Of a stretch of 64,000 nucleotides of DNA, positions 38,451 to 46,556 are shown one piece after another. Where the stretch lies: positions 3,162,001 to 3,226,000 of the forward strand of contig NZ_AP024269.1 of assembly GCF_016629525.1 (NCBI RefSeq). The letters run 5' to 3'. The position numbers and the translations under genes were made by a program. Each line of letters opens with the position of its first letter. Within the stretch, counting starts at the first letter, position 1. This stretch comes from Kaistia sp. 32K. Lineage in GTDB: Bacteria > Pseudomonadota > Alphaproteobacteria > Rhizobiales > Kaistiaceae. A model generated the notes under the pieces. That model ran no database searches. It was given only the letters and a program-made list of their open reading frames with translations, and was not told the DNA's origin.

Positions 38451-40217
38451 TCAGACCAGCGCCTTGCCGGCGGCGTCGATCGCGTTGGCGATGACCTCGT
38501 CGGTTGCGTCTTCCGGCAGCAGCATCTCGTTATGCGCCTTGCCCGACGGGATCATCGGGAAGCAATTGGCGAGATTGGCGACGCGGCAGTCGAACAGCAC
38601 CGGCCCCTTGGCCGCGATCATCGCGTCGATCGCGCCCTCGAGCTCCGACGCCTTCTCGCAGCGCATGCCGGTCGCGCCATAGGCCTCGGCCAGCTTGACG
38701 AAATCGGGCAGCGAGTCGGTGTAGGAGTGCGACAGGCGGTTGCCGTGCAAGAGCTGCTGCCACTGGCGCACCATGCCCATGTACTGGTTGTTCAGGATGA
38801 ACACCTTGACGGGCAGCTCATGCTGGATCGCCGTCGACAGCTCCTGGATGTTCATCAGGATCGAGGCGTCGCCGGCGATGTCGATGCAGAGCGCGTCGCG
38901 ATGCGCCGTCTGCGCGCCGATCGCCGCCGGCAGGCCGTAGCCCATCGTGCCGAGGCCGCCCGACGTCATCCAGCGGTTCGGTTCGTCGAAGCCGAAATAC
39001 TGCGCCGCCCACATCTGGTGCTGGCCGACTTCCGTCGAGATGTAGACATCGTGCCCGCGCGTCCGCTCATAGAGCGTGCGGATCGCGTGCTGCGGCAGGA
39101 TCGTCTCGCTGTTCTGGCGGAAGCCCAGGCTGTTGCGGGCGCGCCAGCGGTCGATCTCGCCCCACCAGCTCTTCAGCGCCGCCTTGTCGGCCTTGTGGCC
39201 GGCCGACTTCCAGGCGGCGAGCATCGCCTTCAGCACATGCGCGACGTCGCCGACGATGCCGATGTCGACGCGGACGTTCTTGTTGATCGAGGACGGATCG
39301 ATGTCGATGTGGATCTTCTTCGAGCCGGGCGAGAACGCGTCGAGGCGGCCGGTGATGCGGTCGTCGAAGCGCGCGCCGATGTTCACCATGACGTCGCAAT
39401 CGTGCATGGCGTTGTTGGCTTCATAGGTGCCGTGCATGCCGAGCATGCCCAGCCACTGCTTGTCGGAAGCCGGATAGGCGCCGAGACCCATCAGCGTCGA
39501 GGTGATCGGGAAGCCGGTCAGCTGGACGAGCTCGCGCAGCAACGCCGACGCCTCGGGGCCGGAATTGATGACGCCGCCGCCGGTATAGAAGATCGGCTTC
39601 TTGGCCTTGGCGATCAGCTCGACCGCGGCCTGGACCGCCGCCGGATCGCCCTCGACCTGCGGGCGATAGGTCTTGTGCTCGACGCGGGTCGGGCCCTGAT
39701 AGGTGCCGGTGGCGAACTGGACGTCCTTCGGGATGTCGACGACGACCGGGCCGGGACGGCCGGAGCGCGCGACATAGAAGGCCTCGTGCAGGATGCGGCC
39801 GAGGTCGTTGACGTCCTTGACCAGCCAGTTGTGCTTGGTGCAGGGGCGCGTGATGCCGACGGTGTCGGCCTCCTGGAAGGCGTCGGAGCCGATCAGGTGC
39901 GTCGCGACCTGGCCGGTGATGCAGACCATCGGGATCGAATCCATCAGCGCGTCGGTCAGCGGGGTGACCATGTTGGTGGCGCCGGGGCCGGAGGTGACGA
40001 GCGCGACGCCGACCTTGCCGGTCGAACGGGCATAGCCTTCGGCCGAATGCCCGGCGCCGCCTTCCTGGCGGACGAGGATGTGCTGGATCTTGTCCTGCTG
40101 GAAGAGCTCGTCATAGATCGGCAGTACGGCGCCGCCGGGATAGCCGAAGAGGTGCTCCACGCCCTGGTCGATCAATGCCTGAACGACCATCTCTGCGCCG
40201 GTCATCTGCCGTGTCAT
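38451..40217 (-). CDS. ilvI: Acetolactate synthase large (catalytic) subunit
   Basis: 588 residues from the ATG at 40217 with GGAG eight bases upstream; family members start with a short lead before MTGAEMVVQALIDQGVEH. FGYPGGAVLPIYDEL carries the catalytic Glu region, QEGGAGHSAEGYAR follows, and GDASILMNIQELSTAIQ with the later NNQYMGMVRQWQ is the thiamine diphosphate/Mg site. Makes acetolactate and acetohydroxybutyrate, first step to valine, leucine and isoleucine. The region just upstream contains a leader peptide with Val-Ile-Val-Leu codons and a factor-independent terminator, so transcription is very likely attenuated. Confidence 0.97.
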   Translation of the reverse strand: MTRQMTGAEMVVQALIDQGVEHLFGYPGGAVLPIYDELFQQDKIQHILVRQEGGAGHSAEGYARSTGKVGVALVTSGPGATNMVTPLTDALMDSIPMVCITGQVATHLIGSDAFQEADTVGITRPCTKHNWLVKDVNDLGRILHEAFYVARSGRPGPVVVDIPKDVQFATGTYQGPTRVEHKTYRPQVEGDPAAVQAAVELIAKAKKPIFYTGGGVINSGPEASALLRELVQLTGFPITSTLMGLGAYPASDKQWLGMLGMHGTYEANNAMHDCDVMVNIGARFDDRITGRLDAFSPGSKKIHIDIDPSSINKNVRVDIGIVGDVAHVLKAMLAAWKSAGHKADKAALKSWWGEIDRWRARNSLGFRQNSETILPQHAIRTLYERTRGHDVYISTEVGQHQMWAAQYFGFDEPNRWMTSGGLGTMGYGLPAAIGAQTAHRDALCIDIAGDASILMNIQELSTAIQHELPVKVFILNNQYMGMVRQWQQLLHGNRLSHSYTDSLPDFVKLAEAYGATGMRCEKASELEGAIDAMIAAKGPVLFDCRVANLANCFPMIPSGKAHNEMLLPEDATDEVIANAIDAAGKALV

Positions 40218-40281
40218 CGTTTCGCTCCGTCGCGGATTTTCATCGCCGTATCCGCCTTCTCTGTCAGTTCCATCAAGCCAA

Positions 40282-40309
40282 TAAAAAAGGCCCTCTCGGG
40301 GCCCATTTT
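40282..40309 (-). terminator. Attenuator terminator in the ilvI leader
   Basis: Minus-strand AAAATGGGCCC-CGAGA-GGGCCTTTTTTAT: GC stem with six Ts, 65 bases before the ilvI start and 33 bases after the leader stop codon. Just upstream, GCGCACTGCC (end of the leader) and GGTAGTGCGC are complementary and form a competing hairpin. Confidence 0.85.
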
Positions 40310-40341
40310 CGCGCACTACCTATCGTGACGGCTTTAGACCA

Positions 40342-40386
40342 TCAGGCAGTGCGCTCTCTAAGTACAATAACGTCGCGGCGGATCAT
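40342..40386 (-). CDS. ilvI leader peptide MIRRDVIVLRERTA
   Basis: 14 codons, ATG at 40386 with GAAGGG seven or eight bases upstream. Residues 6-9 are Val-Ile-Val-Leu (GTT ATT GTA CTT), exactly the three products of the pathway controlled downstream. The stop lies in the first arm of a hairpin, which is followed by the attenuator terminator. This is the layout of ilv operon attenuation: shortage of any of the three charged tRNAs would stall the ribosome and favour read-through. Confidence 0.85.
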   Translation of the reverse strand: MIRRDVIVLRERTA

Positions 40387-40414
40387 GTCCGGGCCCTTCG
40401 ATTAAATTTCGCGG

Positions 40415-40443
40415 AACATGGCGCAGCCGGCGCAAGCCGTCAA
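40415..40443 (-). promoter_or_regulatory. Candidate promoter of the ilvIH leader
   Basis: Minus-strand TTGACG (40443-40438), 17-base spacer, CATGTT (40420-40415). The predicted start near 40408 leaves about 22 bases before the leader ATG. Confidence 0.5.
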
Positions 40444-40556
40444 CCCCCGGAGAAGAAAATTGCGCGGAAAGGGGGTGAGGATTGCGGGAAATTAGGTAGG
40501 GCTGTCTTCAACCCCGATTTCAGGCGTCCAGTTGCCGACGGCACAACAACACAGGC

Positions 40557-41498
40557 CTATGTTCCATCGGGTAGAGAATTAAGAGACAATAAAATCCAAT
40601 CTATCTTCTCCTCACCGGTTGAATAGACAATCCGGTCTGTCCGGAGGACCTCGGCACGATAGGCCAAGCCGGTAGTCCAAGAGTGGGACAGATTTGAATC
40701 TACGCCGCCTGTGATCTCAGCGCCATTGTCACCGAATTCTTTGAAATGAAAGTAAGATCTAGCGCCATCAAATCCAAGCAGAATTCCGTACATATGCACC
40801 GACCTAGAGCTCTCTTCACTGCGGCTACCAATAATTGCCTTGATAGTAGAAGCATCATCACGGCTAATAGAAATGTCACGACCAACCGACGAAACACCAC
40901 CCCATTTAATGTTCGTGTCTAGACCATATATTTCGCTTGCGTTCGCCCAAGAATATACCTTCGCTATCGCAGCCACGCCAATTTCTTCGGCAATAGAAAA
41001 AAGAGCATCGCTATCTCTAGCGCCCAAAACTTTTTCAACAAGATTTAACGTCAACCCAAACTGAGTGTCGCCAAATAGAAGCCTATCGTCAGGCGCAGCG
41101 AGCGATATTATAACTGATCCCGGACTTGCCCCTGCAAACTCGAAGGTCGAGCTCTCAACGACCTCTGCCGAAGGCCTAAATCTCTTTTTTGGGCCATTGT
41201 GGATCGCATCGAATATAGCGGTGACTAGTTCCTGAAAAGCATAAACGGACGCAGATACAGCCTTTGCAGGATAGCTATCGGACCAACTCCTACTAATTCG
41301 ATAAGTAACCAGTTCAGTTTGGCTGGCATACAGTTTATTTCTAAGACGCCTAGCGAGATCTCCCCGCCGCTTCTCTAAACTCCGAGCATTTAGCTCAAAC
41401 GAGGGATCATTTGGATTTTCCAAAGAGAGACGTTGCACTTCCGCGAAGGCTACGTCTGTTTCCTGAATCATCTCAATGATGCGCTGAAGTTCGCTCAC
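40557..41498 (-). CDS. Unrecognised protein of AT-rich island, coupled to the DUF6932-like gene
   Basis: 313 residues, GTG start overlapping the stop of the upstream gene (GTGA), so the two are translationally coupled. I do not recognise the family with confidence. The N terminus (1-55) is helical and charged, the middle contains FEFAGASPGSVIISL and a helical segment (TLNLVEKVLGARDSDALFSI), and the end looks like a small beta-rich domain (VHMYGILLGFDGARSYFHF, then AEITGGVDSNLS and LAYRAEVLRTDRIVYS). No signal peptide or membrane span. Codon use is much more AT-rich than in every neighbour, which points to horizontal transfer. Possible accessory module with the nucleotidyltransferase-like gene. 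Confidence 0.7.
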   Translation of the reverse strand: MSELQRIIEMIQETDVAFAEVQRLSLENPNDPSFELNARSLEKRRGDLARRLRNKLYASQTELVTYRISRSWSDSYPAKAVSASVYAFQELVTAIFDAIHNGPKKRFRPSAEVVESSTFEFAGASPGSVIISLAAPDDRLLFGDTQFGLTLNLVEKVLGARDSDALFSIAEEIGVAAIAKVYSWANASEIYGLDTNIKWGGVSSVGRDISISRDDASTIKAIIGSRSEESSRSVHMYGILLGFDGARSYFHFKEFGDNGAEITGGVDSNLSHSWTTGLAYRAEVLRTDRIVYSTGEEKIDWILLSLNSLPDGT

Positions 41499-41976
41499 AA
41501 TTCCACCGCCGAAGGTATGTGTATTGTTGCAAGCCCCTTCATCTCATTACTTCGACTAAATCCAAATTGGCGTAGCCAGTAGGCGAACATATATTCACTC
41601 TCGGGCCCGCTTCCTTTCACAAGAAGATAGTTATCACAGCGGAATTTTTCGTACAGATTGGATTCTTGGAACCAATTGATAAAACCACACTGATCGGCTG
41701 TTGCGCGATCTAGAAATACCTGATCGACCTCAAGCAGAAGATCGACATCGTCAGGGTTCTCTTTCTTGGTAAGAAAACTTCCATCGACCCATATCCGCCC
41801 TTCAATGCGGTTATGGGAATCATGGCGACGAGTTCCTCGAGCGTTGTCATAAGCGAAGCACGGGTTGCAGACTTCGGGAAAGCAGCCACGCAAAGCTGTC
41901 GCAATGTTACTACATCGTGGGGATGAAATCCCGGTCTCAGAAGAGCCTCAAACTCCTCTTTTTGACTTCCTGCCAA
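41495..41976 (-). pseudogene. DUF6932-like nucleotidyltransferase-fold gene, frameshifted
   Basis: The 3' frame encodes IEGRIWVDGSFLTKKENP then DDVDLLLEVD, a GS-x(n)-DxD pattern of the nucleotidyltransferase fold as in DUF6932 proteins. Its expected N terminus is in another frame: from a TTG at 41976, EEFEALLRPGFHPHDVVTL and SLMTTLEELVAMI. The two frames join near 41812-41824 if one base is missing (EELVAMI then HNRIEGRIWVDGSF). As read, the gene needs a -1 shift, so it is either inactive, a sequencing error, or recoded. The intact product would be about 160 residues, normal for the family. AT-rich like its partner downstream. Confidence 0.65.
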
Positions 41977-42035
41977 TCACGCCCCCGCTAGTCGGCAAAC
42001 ATAGAGCAACAACGCTACCCTACATTGCCGGGACA

Positions 42036-42113
42036 TCACCACAACAATCTTGATATAGGCCCGCCTTCCAACTCCCGCGCCTTCTCACGCCAACACATCA
42101 AAATGACGGAGCC
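42036..42113 (-). pseudogene. C-terminal fragment of an EamA-type transporter
   Basis: GSVILMCWREKAREL is readable in one frame, ending at a TGA at 42036, with a stop directly upstream in frame. It matches the C-terminal part of the intact EamA gene next door (GSGILTLWREKARGT); about 40 bases (42078-42117 and 42386-42425) are about 85% identical. It marks the right edge of the AT-rich island. Confidence 0.6.
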
Positions 42114-42269
42114 AGTTTACCGGCACGATCTCGTGCCCAAAAGGGGCGATGAAGCGGCGGCCCGCGTGTCGCAGGCTCCACTGATGCGCGTCGAAGCCGC
42201 GCTGGATGCTCGCGTGCTTGGCATTCCGAAACTTCCTAATGCGGGGAAGCCACAGCCTTGTCCGCGCCC

Positions 42270-43241
42270 CTATTCCGCCGGGACCACACTCGGGGCGTAG
42301 TGGGCGGCGTGTCGCGGAGGCGCTGTGGCGGCCTCCACCAGCCCCGCCTGCCCTTCCGCCGCCACGGACGGCGGCAGCTTGGTTCCCCGCGCCTTCTCGC
42401 GCCAGAGCGTCAAAATGCCGGAGCCGATGATCAGGACGATGCCGAGGAGCATCGGTAGCTCCAGGTGGATGTTGAAGACGAAATAGTCGATCCCGATCGC
42501 CCAGAGCATCTGGCTGTACTGCGTCGGGCCGACCAGCGCCGCGGGCGCGCGGAAGGCGGCGAGCATCAAAAGGACGTTGCCGAGCGCGCAGAGGATGCCG
42601 TAGCCGGCGAGCCAGCCGATCTGCGCGAGGCCCGGCGGCGCGTAGGACGGTATCATCAGGACGCCGCAGAGGAAGAAGGTGCCGAGCACGCCGGCGCCAT
42701 AGAGCGAGATGTTCTTCTCGCGCGGGCCGATGGCGCGGAAGACGACGATCGAGATGGCGCCGCCGAGGCCGCCCACCACGGCGCCGAGATGGCCGATCGA
42801 GAGCTCGCGAAAGCCGGGGCGGAGCACGATCAGCACGCCGACGAAGCCGATGATCACGGCGCTCCAGCGCTTCAGGCCGACCGGCTCCTTCAGGAAGACG
42901 ACCGACATGATGGTGACGAAGGCCGGCAGCAGGAAGATGAGCGCGAAGGCCTCCGCCATCGAGAGATGGCTGAAGGCGATGACGCTGCCGATCGTGGCGG
43001 CGCCATTGGCGGCGAAGCGCACCAGCCAGAGCGGCCGGTTGGTCGTGCGCACGATGTCGATCCAGCGATCGTCCGGCTTCTTCAGGAAGGGGACCGCGAG
43101 GAGACCGAACAGCGAGCCGATGAAGGCGATCTCGTAGGGCGGCAGGCCGCCGAGGAATTTGACGCTGGCATCGGAAAAGGCATAGGCGGCAAAGGCGGCG
43201 AAGCCGAGAAGAAGGCCCTTGAGGACCGGATCGGAGGACAC
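42270..43241 (-). CDS. EamA/DMT family transporter
   Basis: 323 residues from a GTG at 43241 placed directly before the first span (DPVLKGLLLGFAAFAAYAFSD); the much longer frame upstream is GC-driven and rejected. Ten hydrophobic spans in two EamA repeats, with AFSHLSMAEAFALIFLLPAFVTIMS and VFLKEPVGLKRWSAVIIGFVGVLIVLRPG typical of the drug/metabolite transporter superfamily; the second repeat ends at LIIGSGILTLWREKARG. Substrate unknown. No good ribosome site seen. Confidence 0.8.
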   Translation of the reverse strand: MSSDPVLKGLLLGFAAFAAYAFSDASVKFLGGLPPYEIAFIGSLFGLLAVPFLKKPDDRWIDIVRTTNRPLWLVRFAANGAATIGSVIAFSHLSMAEAFALIFLLPAFVTIMSVVFLKEPVGLKRWSAVIIGFVGVLIVLRPGFRELSIGHLGAVVGGLGGAISIVVFRAIGPREKNISLYGAGVLGTFFLCGVLMIPSYAPPGLAQIGWLAGYGILCALGNVLLMLAAFRAPAALVGPTQYSQMLWAIGIDYFVFNIHLELPMLLGIVLIIGSGILTLWREKARGTKLPPSVAAEGQAGLVEAATAPPRHAAHYAPSVVPAE

Positions 43242-43594
43242 GACGGGAGGCTTTCTGGCGCGTGAGAGGTCGTTTCGGGCAGCCTCGCCGTCGCCCGGTC
43301 GCGCCGCCCGCGCTCTCCCCCTCCCAAGGTGCCTTTTCAGGGGGCGCGGATCGGCGCACCCGCTTCGCGCGGGCGCCGGGCAGCCGAAGCCGCCTGGGCG
43401 ACGATGTAGCAGAAGCGCGCGACGCCGGCATGACGAAATGCCGGGCAGACGCTGGAAAATGGGGCGCGCGCGAGATCGTCCACCGCTGGATCGCGCGCGG
43501 CGAAAAAGCCCTGCCGGAGACGGGAGATCTCCGGCAGGGCGGTCCTGCCGGCGGGCAAGGGGCGGATCCGCTGGCAGGGTTTGTCGGCACGGGC
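43242..43594. other. Intergenic region upstream of the EamA gene
   Basis: About 350 GC-rich bases. The only defined element is the terminator at 43502-43541. Open frames through it are not supported. Confidence 0.5.
43502..43541 (-). terminator. Terminator downstream of the lipoprotein/secreted protein pair
   Basis: GCCCTGCCGGAGA and TCTCCGGCAGGGC form a perfect 13-bp stem (43508-43520 with 43528-43540), followed on the minus strand by TTTTTCG, 54 bases after the stop at 43595. Confidence 0.85.
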
Positions 43595-44122
43595 TCAGTC
43601 GACCATCACCCGGCGCAGGCGGGACGCCAGCGGGCGGACGATCTCGGCATGGTCGTGGCCTTCGATCCGCATCGCCTCGAGCCGGACCGTCACCTCGTCG
43701 ACGAGTTCCAGCATGGCGCGGCGCTGGGCGCCGTCGAGCGTGCCGCGATTTTCCGCCCGCAGGCGGATCGTCGTCAGCATGGCGCGAAACTCCGCCTCCG
43801 GCATGCACGCGACATAGCCGGTCACGGTGGCGCCGAGCGCGATGCGCCAGCTCTCGCGGGTGAAGCCGGCGCGGGTGATGCGGTTGTCGCTTTCGGCATC
43901 GGCCTCGAACCAGTCGTCAGCGGCGGCCTCGTCATAGGCGAGCTTGCCGAATTCCGGCGACAGCGCCGTGATCAGCTTCACGACGACGATCGCCTCCTGC
44001 CGGGTCAGCGCCCTGGCCGGCGAGACGGAGAAGGCGACGGCGAGAAAGGGCAGCAGCCCGGCGAGCGTCAGGGCGGCGCGCCGGAAAGCCCTCCGGCGCT
44101 GGAGGCGAGCGGCGGTCAGCAT
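43595..44122 (-). CDS. Hypothetical secreted protein
   Basis: 175 residues with an N-terminal signal or anchor (RRAALTLAGLLPFLAVAFSV, then SPARALT). The rest is helical and soluble (TRQEAIVVVKLITALSPEFGKLAYDEAAADDWF). No family recognised. Its start overlaps the end of the lipoprotein gene upstream by 7 bases, so both are likely translated from one mRNA and terminated at 43502-43541. Probably periplasmic. Confidence 0.65.
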   Translation of the reverse strand: MLTAARLQRRRAFRRAALTLAGLLPFLAVAFSVSPARALTRQEAIVVVKLITALSPEFGKLAYDEAAADDWFEADAESDNRITRAGFTRESWRIALGATVTGYVACMPEAEFRAMLTTIRLRAENRGTLDGAQRRAMLELVDEVTVRLEAMRIEGHDHAEIVRPLASRLRRVMVD

Positions 44123-44481
44123 GACGCCCTCATCTCGGCTTCGGCCTTCTGGCTCGCCTGCTGCTGCACCAGCGAGCCGCCGACGGAGGCCGCCTGCGCC
44201 GCGACCATGCCGGCCTGCCCGGCATAACCGCCGAAGCCGCCGACCATTGACAGCGCCCCGCCCACCATCGCCGCGCCCATCTGCGCGTCAGCCGCCTTCT
44301 TGGCCGCCTCGGCACAGGCCGCCGCGGAAGCCTGGCGCACCGGCGCCTGCCGGGCCGACTTTCCCTCTCTGGCGCCAGCTTCGCGGCTCTTGCCGGCGGG
44401 ACCGGCCGACGCGGTCTCCATCGTCGTCTGGCTGCAGCCCGAAAGCGCGAGCCCCGCCATCAGCATCACGATCAATCGCAT
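44116..44481 (-). CDS. Small lipoprotein
   Basis: 121 residues. The lipobox LALSGC at residues 11-16 follows a short hydrophobic signal, so the mature protein is lipid-anchored at Cys16. The centre is Ala/Gly-rich (MVGGALSMVGGFGGYAGQAG), the C terminus ends in Cys. No family recognised. First gene of a two-gene unit with the secreted protein at 43595. Confidence 0.7.
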   Translation of the reverse strand: MRLIVMLMAGLALSGCSQTTMETASAGPAGKSREAGAREGKSARQAPVRQASAAACAEAAKKAADAQMGAAMVGGALSMVGGFGGYAGQAGMVAAQAASVGGSLVQQQASQKAEAEMRASC

Positions 44482-44738
44482 TTCTCATTCGCTCCCATGT
44501 CTCGCGCACAGGGCGGGCCGGGCGATGCCGCCCTCGCGGAGCCGCTCGCCTGTCGCCTGCGCAAAATTGTCCGGAGCCCCCCGGCCCGTCACGGATGGCG
44601 GCCATTCCGCCGAGGCGACCGGTCTAGGCCGGCGCGAAAGCCCCGTCTTGGCGGCCGGCGAACGGATGCGGCCGGGTGCGAACCGACAGCGCGTTTTGCG
44701 AAGCGAAAGGAAGCAGAAACGAAAGGGAGAGGGCCGGA

Positions 44739-45692
44739 TCAGCCGGACCGGCCGGCAAGTGCCTCGGCGCGGACGTCCGAGGGCGTGCAGCCGAAACGGC
44801 GGCGGAAGACGCGGTTGAAATGCGACAGGTCCTGGAAGCCGGCGGCGAACGCGATGTCGGCGATCGATCCGGTGCGGTCCTCGCGCAGCGAGCGTATGGC
44901 GAGCTGCAGCCGGCTCTCGCGCAGATATTCCGTGAAGCTCGCGCCCTCGGCCGCGAACAGGCGCTGGATGTAGCGCGGCGTGACGCCCTGCCGGCGCGCG
45001 ATCGCGCCGATGTCGAGTTCGGGATCGGTGAGCCGCGCGAGGATCTCCTTCTTGACCAGCGCCAGCCGCGCCGCGCCGATGCCCCCGCCGGCCCGCGCCG
45101 TATCGCCGGGGACGACGCCGCCGAGAAGATGGGCGACGAGGTCATAGAGATGACGCGCGGCGAGCGCCGCCGCCTCGGCATCGCCCGGCGGACTTTGGCG
45201 CAGGAGCTCGGCATAGCCGGCGAAGAGCCGCAGCCCCGGCGTAGCAGCGGGAATGATGTAGCAGCCACGCGCGTCGATGCGCGGCAGCAGGCGGGCAAGC
45301 CGCGTCCGCTCCAGCGCGACGACCCGGAGCCAGGTCTCCGGCAGCCGGCATTCGGTCCAGACGGCCTGGCTGACGATCATCAGGTCGCCGGCCGCGACCG
45401 TGATCGGGGCCTTGCCGTCGACGGAGACCTCGTGCTCGGTCGAATGGATCATCAGCTGGTAGTCATCGCGGCCGTCGCCGATAAGCGCGCGCGAGCGCTT
45501 GCCGTCGAGCGGCGAATAATGCGCCTGCGCCAGCGTGACCGCATCCGGCAGGGCATGGGCCGCGAGATCGACATGGAAGCTCTGCGGATCGGCCGGCCGA
45601 AACTCCATGCCGACGACGTGGCGCGCGACGAAATCATGCACGAAGGCGAGCCGATGCCGTTCCGGGACCAGGCGGGTCGAGAGGCGCTGCAT
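44739..45692 (-). CDS. AraC family transcriptional regulator
   Basis: 317 residues from the ATG at 45692, preceded by AAGGGA; an upstream start at 45785 is possible. The N-terminal 200 residues form the AraC_binding_2-like sensing domain (DYQLMIHSTEHEVSVDG, GDLMIVSQAVWTE), followed by the two helix-turn-helices: LDIGAIARRQGVTPRYIQRLF and IADIAFAAGFQDLSHFNRVF with RRRFGCTPSDVR. The arrangement matches regulators of catabolic genes. Target unclear: no catabolic operon adjoins. Confidence 0.85.
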   Translation of the reverse strand: MQRLSTRLVPERHRLAFVHDFVARHVVGMEFRPADPQSFHVDLAAHALPDAVTLAQAHYSPLDGKRSRALIGDGRDDYQLMIHSTEHEVSVDGKAPITVAAGDLMIVSQAVWTECRLPETWLRVVALERTRLARLLPRIDARGCYIIPAATPGLRLFAGYAELLRQSPPGDAEAAALAARHLYDLVAHLLGGVVPGDTARAGGGIGAARLALVKKEILARLTDPELDIGAIARRQGVTPRYIQRLFAAEGASFTEYLRESRLQLAIRSLREDRTGSIADIAFAAGFQDLSHFNRVFRRRFGCTPSDVRAEALAGRSG

Positions 45693-45823
45693 GTTGGGAT
45701 CGTTCCCTTGGCAATCACGGCCGGCGATCTGTAAGGGTCCCCCGACGCCCGCGCCTTCCGCTTGGTAAGGCGCGGATTCATCCAAAAGATTGACTGGAAG
45801 GTCAAGAGTTCAGGGTGTGACCA

Positions 45824-46465
45824 TCATCTCAGGTCTGTTTCCGGATAGGCGCGGCTCGGCCGGCAGCGATCCCGGCCGGCGCAGAGGAAGACGATGGTGC
45901 CGTCCGGCCAGCAGGCCTCGCGGTCGAAGCGGGCCTCCGGCACGGTGGCGATCAACAGGCGGAAGGCGATTCCGCCGCCGCCGGGCTCCGGCAGGGCCGC
46001 ATAGACGCCGAGCCCGTCGCGGCCGTTGCGCTGGATCGAGCCGGCGAAGACGGCGCCGCGGCTGATGAAACCGTCGACGAGATCGATGCCGGCCCGGCAG
46101 ATGCTGAAGCCCGGCGGCGCGTCGAACTTGGCGTAGTAGCTGGCGCCGCGCTGCAGAGCGATCCGCGCGGTGCCGCGATAGGGGCCGGCGACGATCTCGG
46201 GCTTCAGGAAGCGTTCCGCCGCCCGTTCCGGATCCGGATCGTCGCTGCAGTCAAAGCCGAGCGCCCGGCATCCCGAAAGCGCGTCGGCGTCCGCGCGCTC
46301 GGCATCGAGCCGCCGCCAGCCGGGCACGCGCTCGGCTTCCGGCGCATTGCCGAGACGAAAATCTTCGAGATAGAGGCGCGGCAGTCCGTCCGGCGCGGCC
46401 GAAGCCGTTGCCATCCAGAGGGCCATGGAGGTGGCCAAGGCAGCCATGACGAGCCGTCCGCGCAT
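45824..46465 (-). CDS. Hypothetical secreted protein
   Basis: 213 residues from the ATG at 46465, preceded by GGGAG; a GTG three codons upstream is less well placed. Signal peptide with cleavage near ATASA-AP. The mature part has six or so cysteines (for instance LSGCRALGFDCSDD and REACWPDGTIVFLCAGRDRC), suggesting disulfides in the periplasm. Family not recognised. Stands alone between araC-like and hydrolase genes. Confidence 0.65.
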   Translation of the reverse strand: MRGRLVMAALATSMALWMATASAAPDGLPRLYLEDFRLGNAPEAERVPGWRRLDAERADADALSGCRALGFDCSDDPDPERAAERFLKPEIVAGPYRGTARIALQRGASYYAKFDAPPGFSICRAGIDLVDGFISRGAVFAGSIQRNGRDGLGVYAALPEPGGGGIAFRLLIATVPEARFDREACWPDGTIVFLCAGRDRCRPSRAYPETDLR

Positions 46466-46556
46466 GCGACGCACTCCCGCCCAGCCGGCGTGGCGCGTCG
46501 AGGGCGGTGGTGACTGGCGCTTCAGCCCGGCCGGTACGGAGGCGTCGCGCCTGCCC

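Noticed and set aside
38379..40328. 649-codon frame antisense to ilvI
   Set aside because: Shadow frame; covers the leader terminator and ilvI in reverse and has no features.
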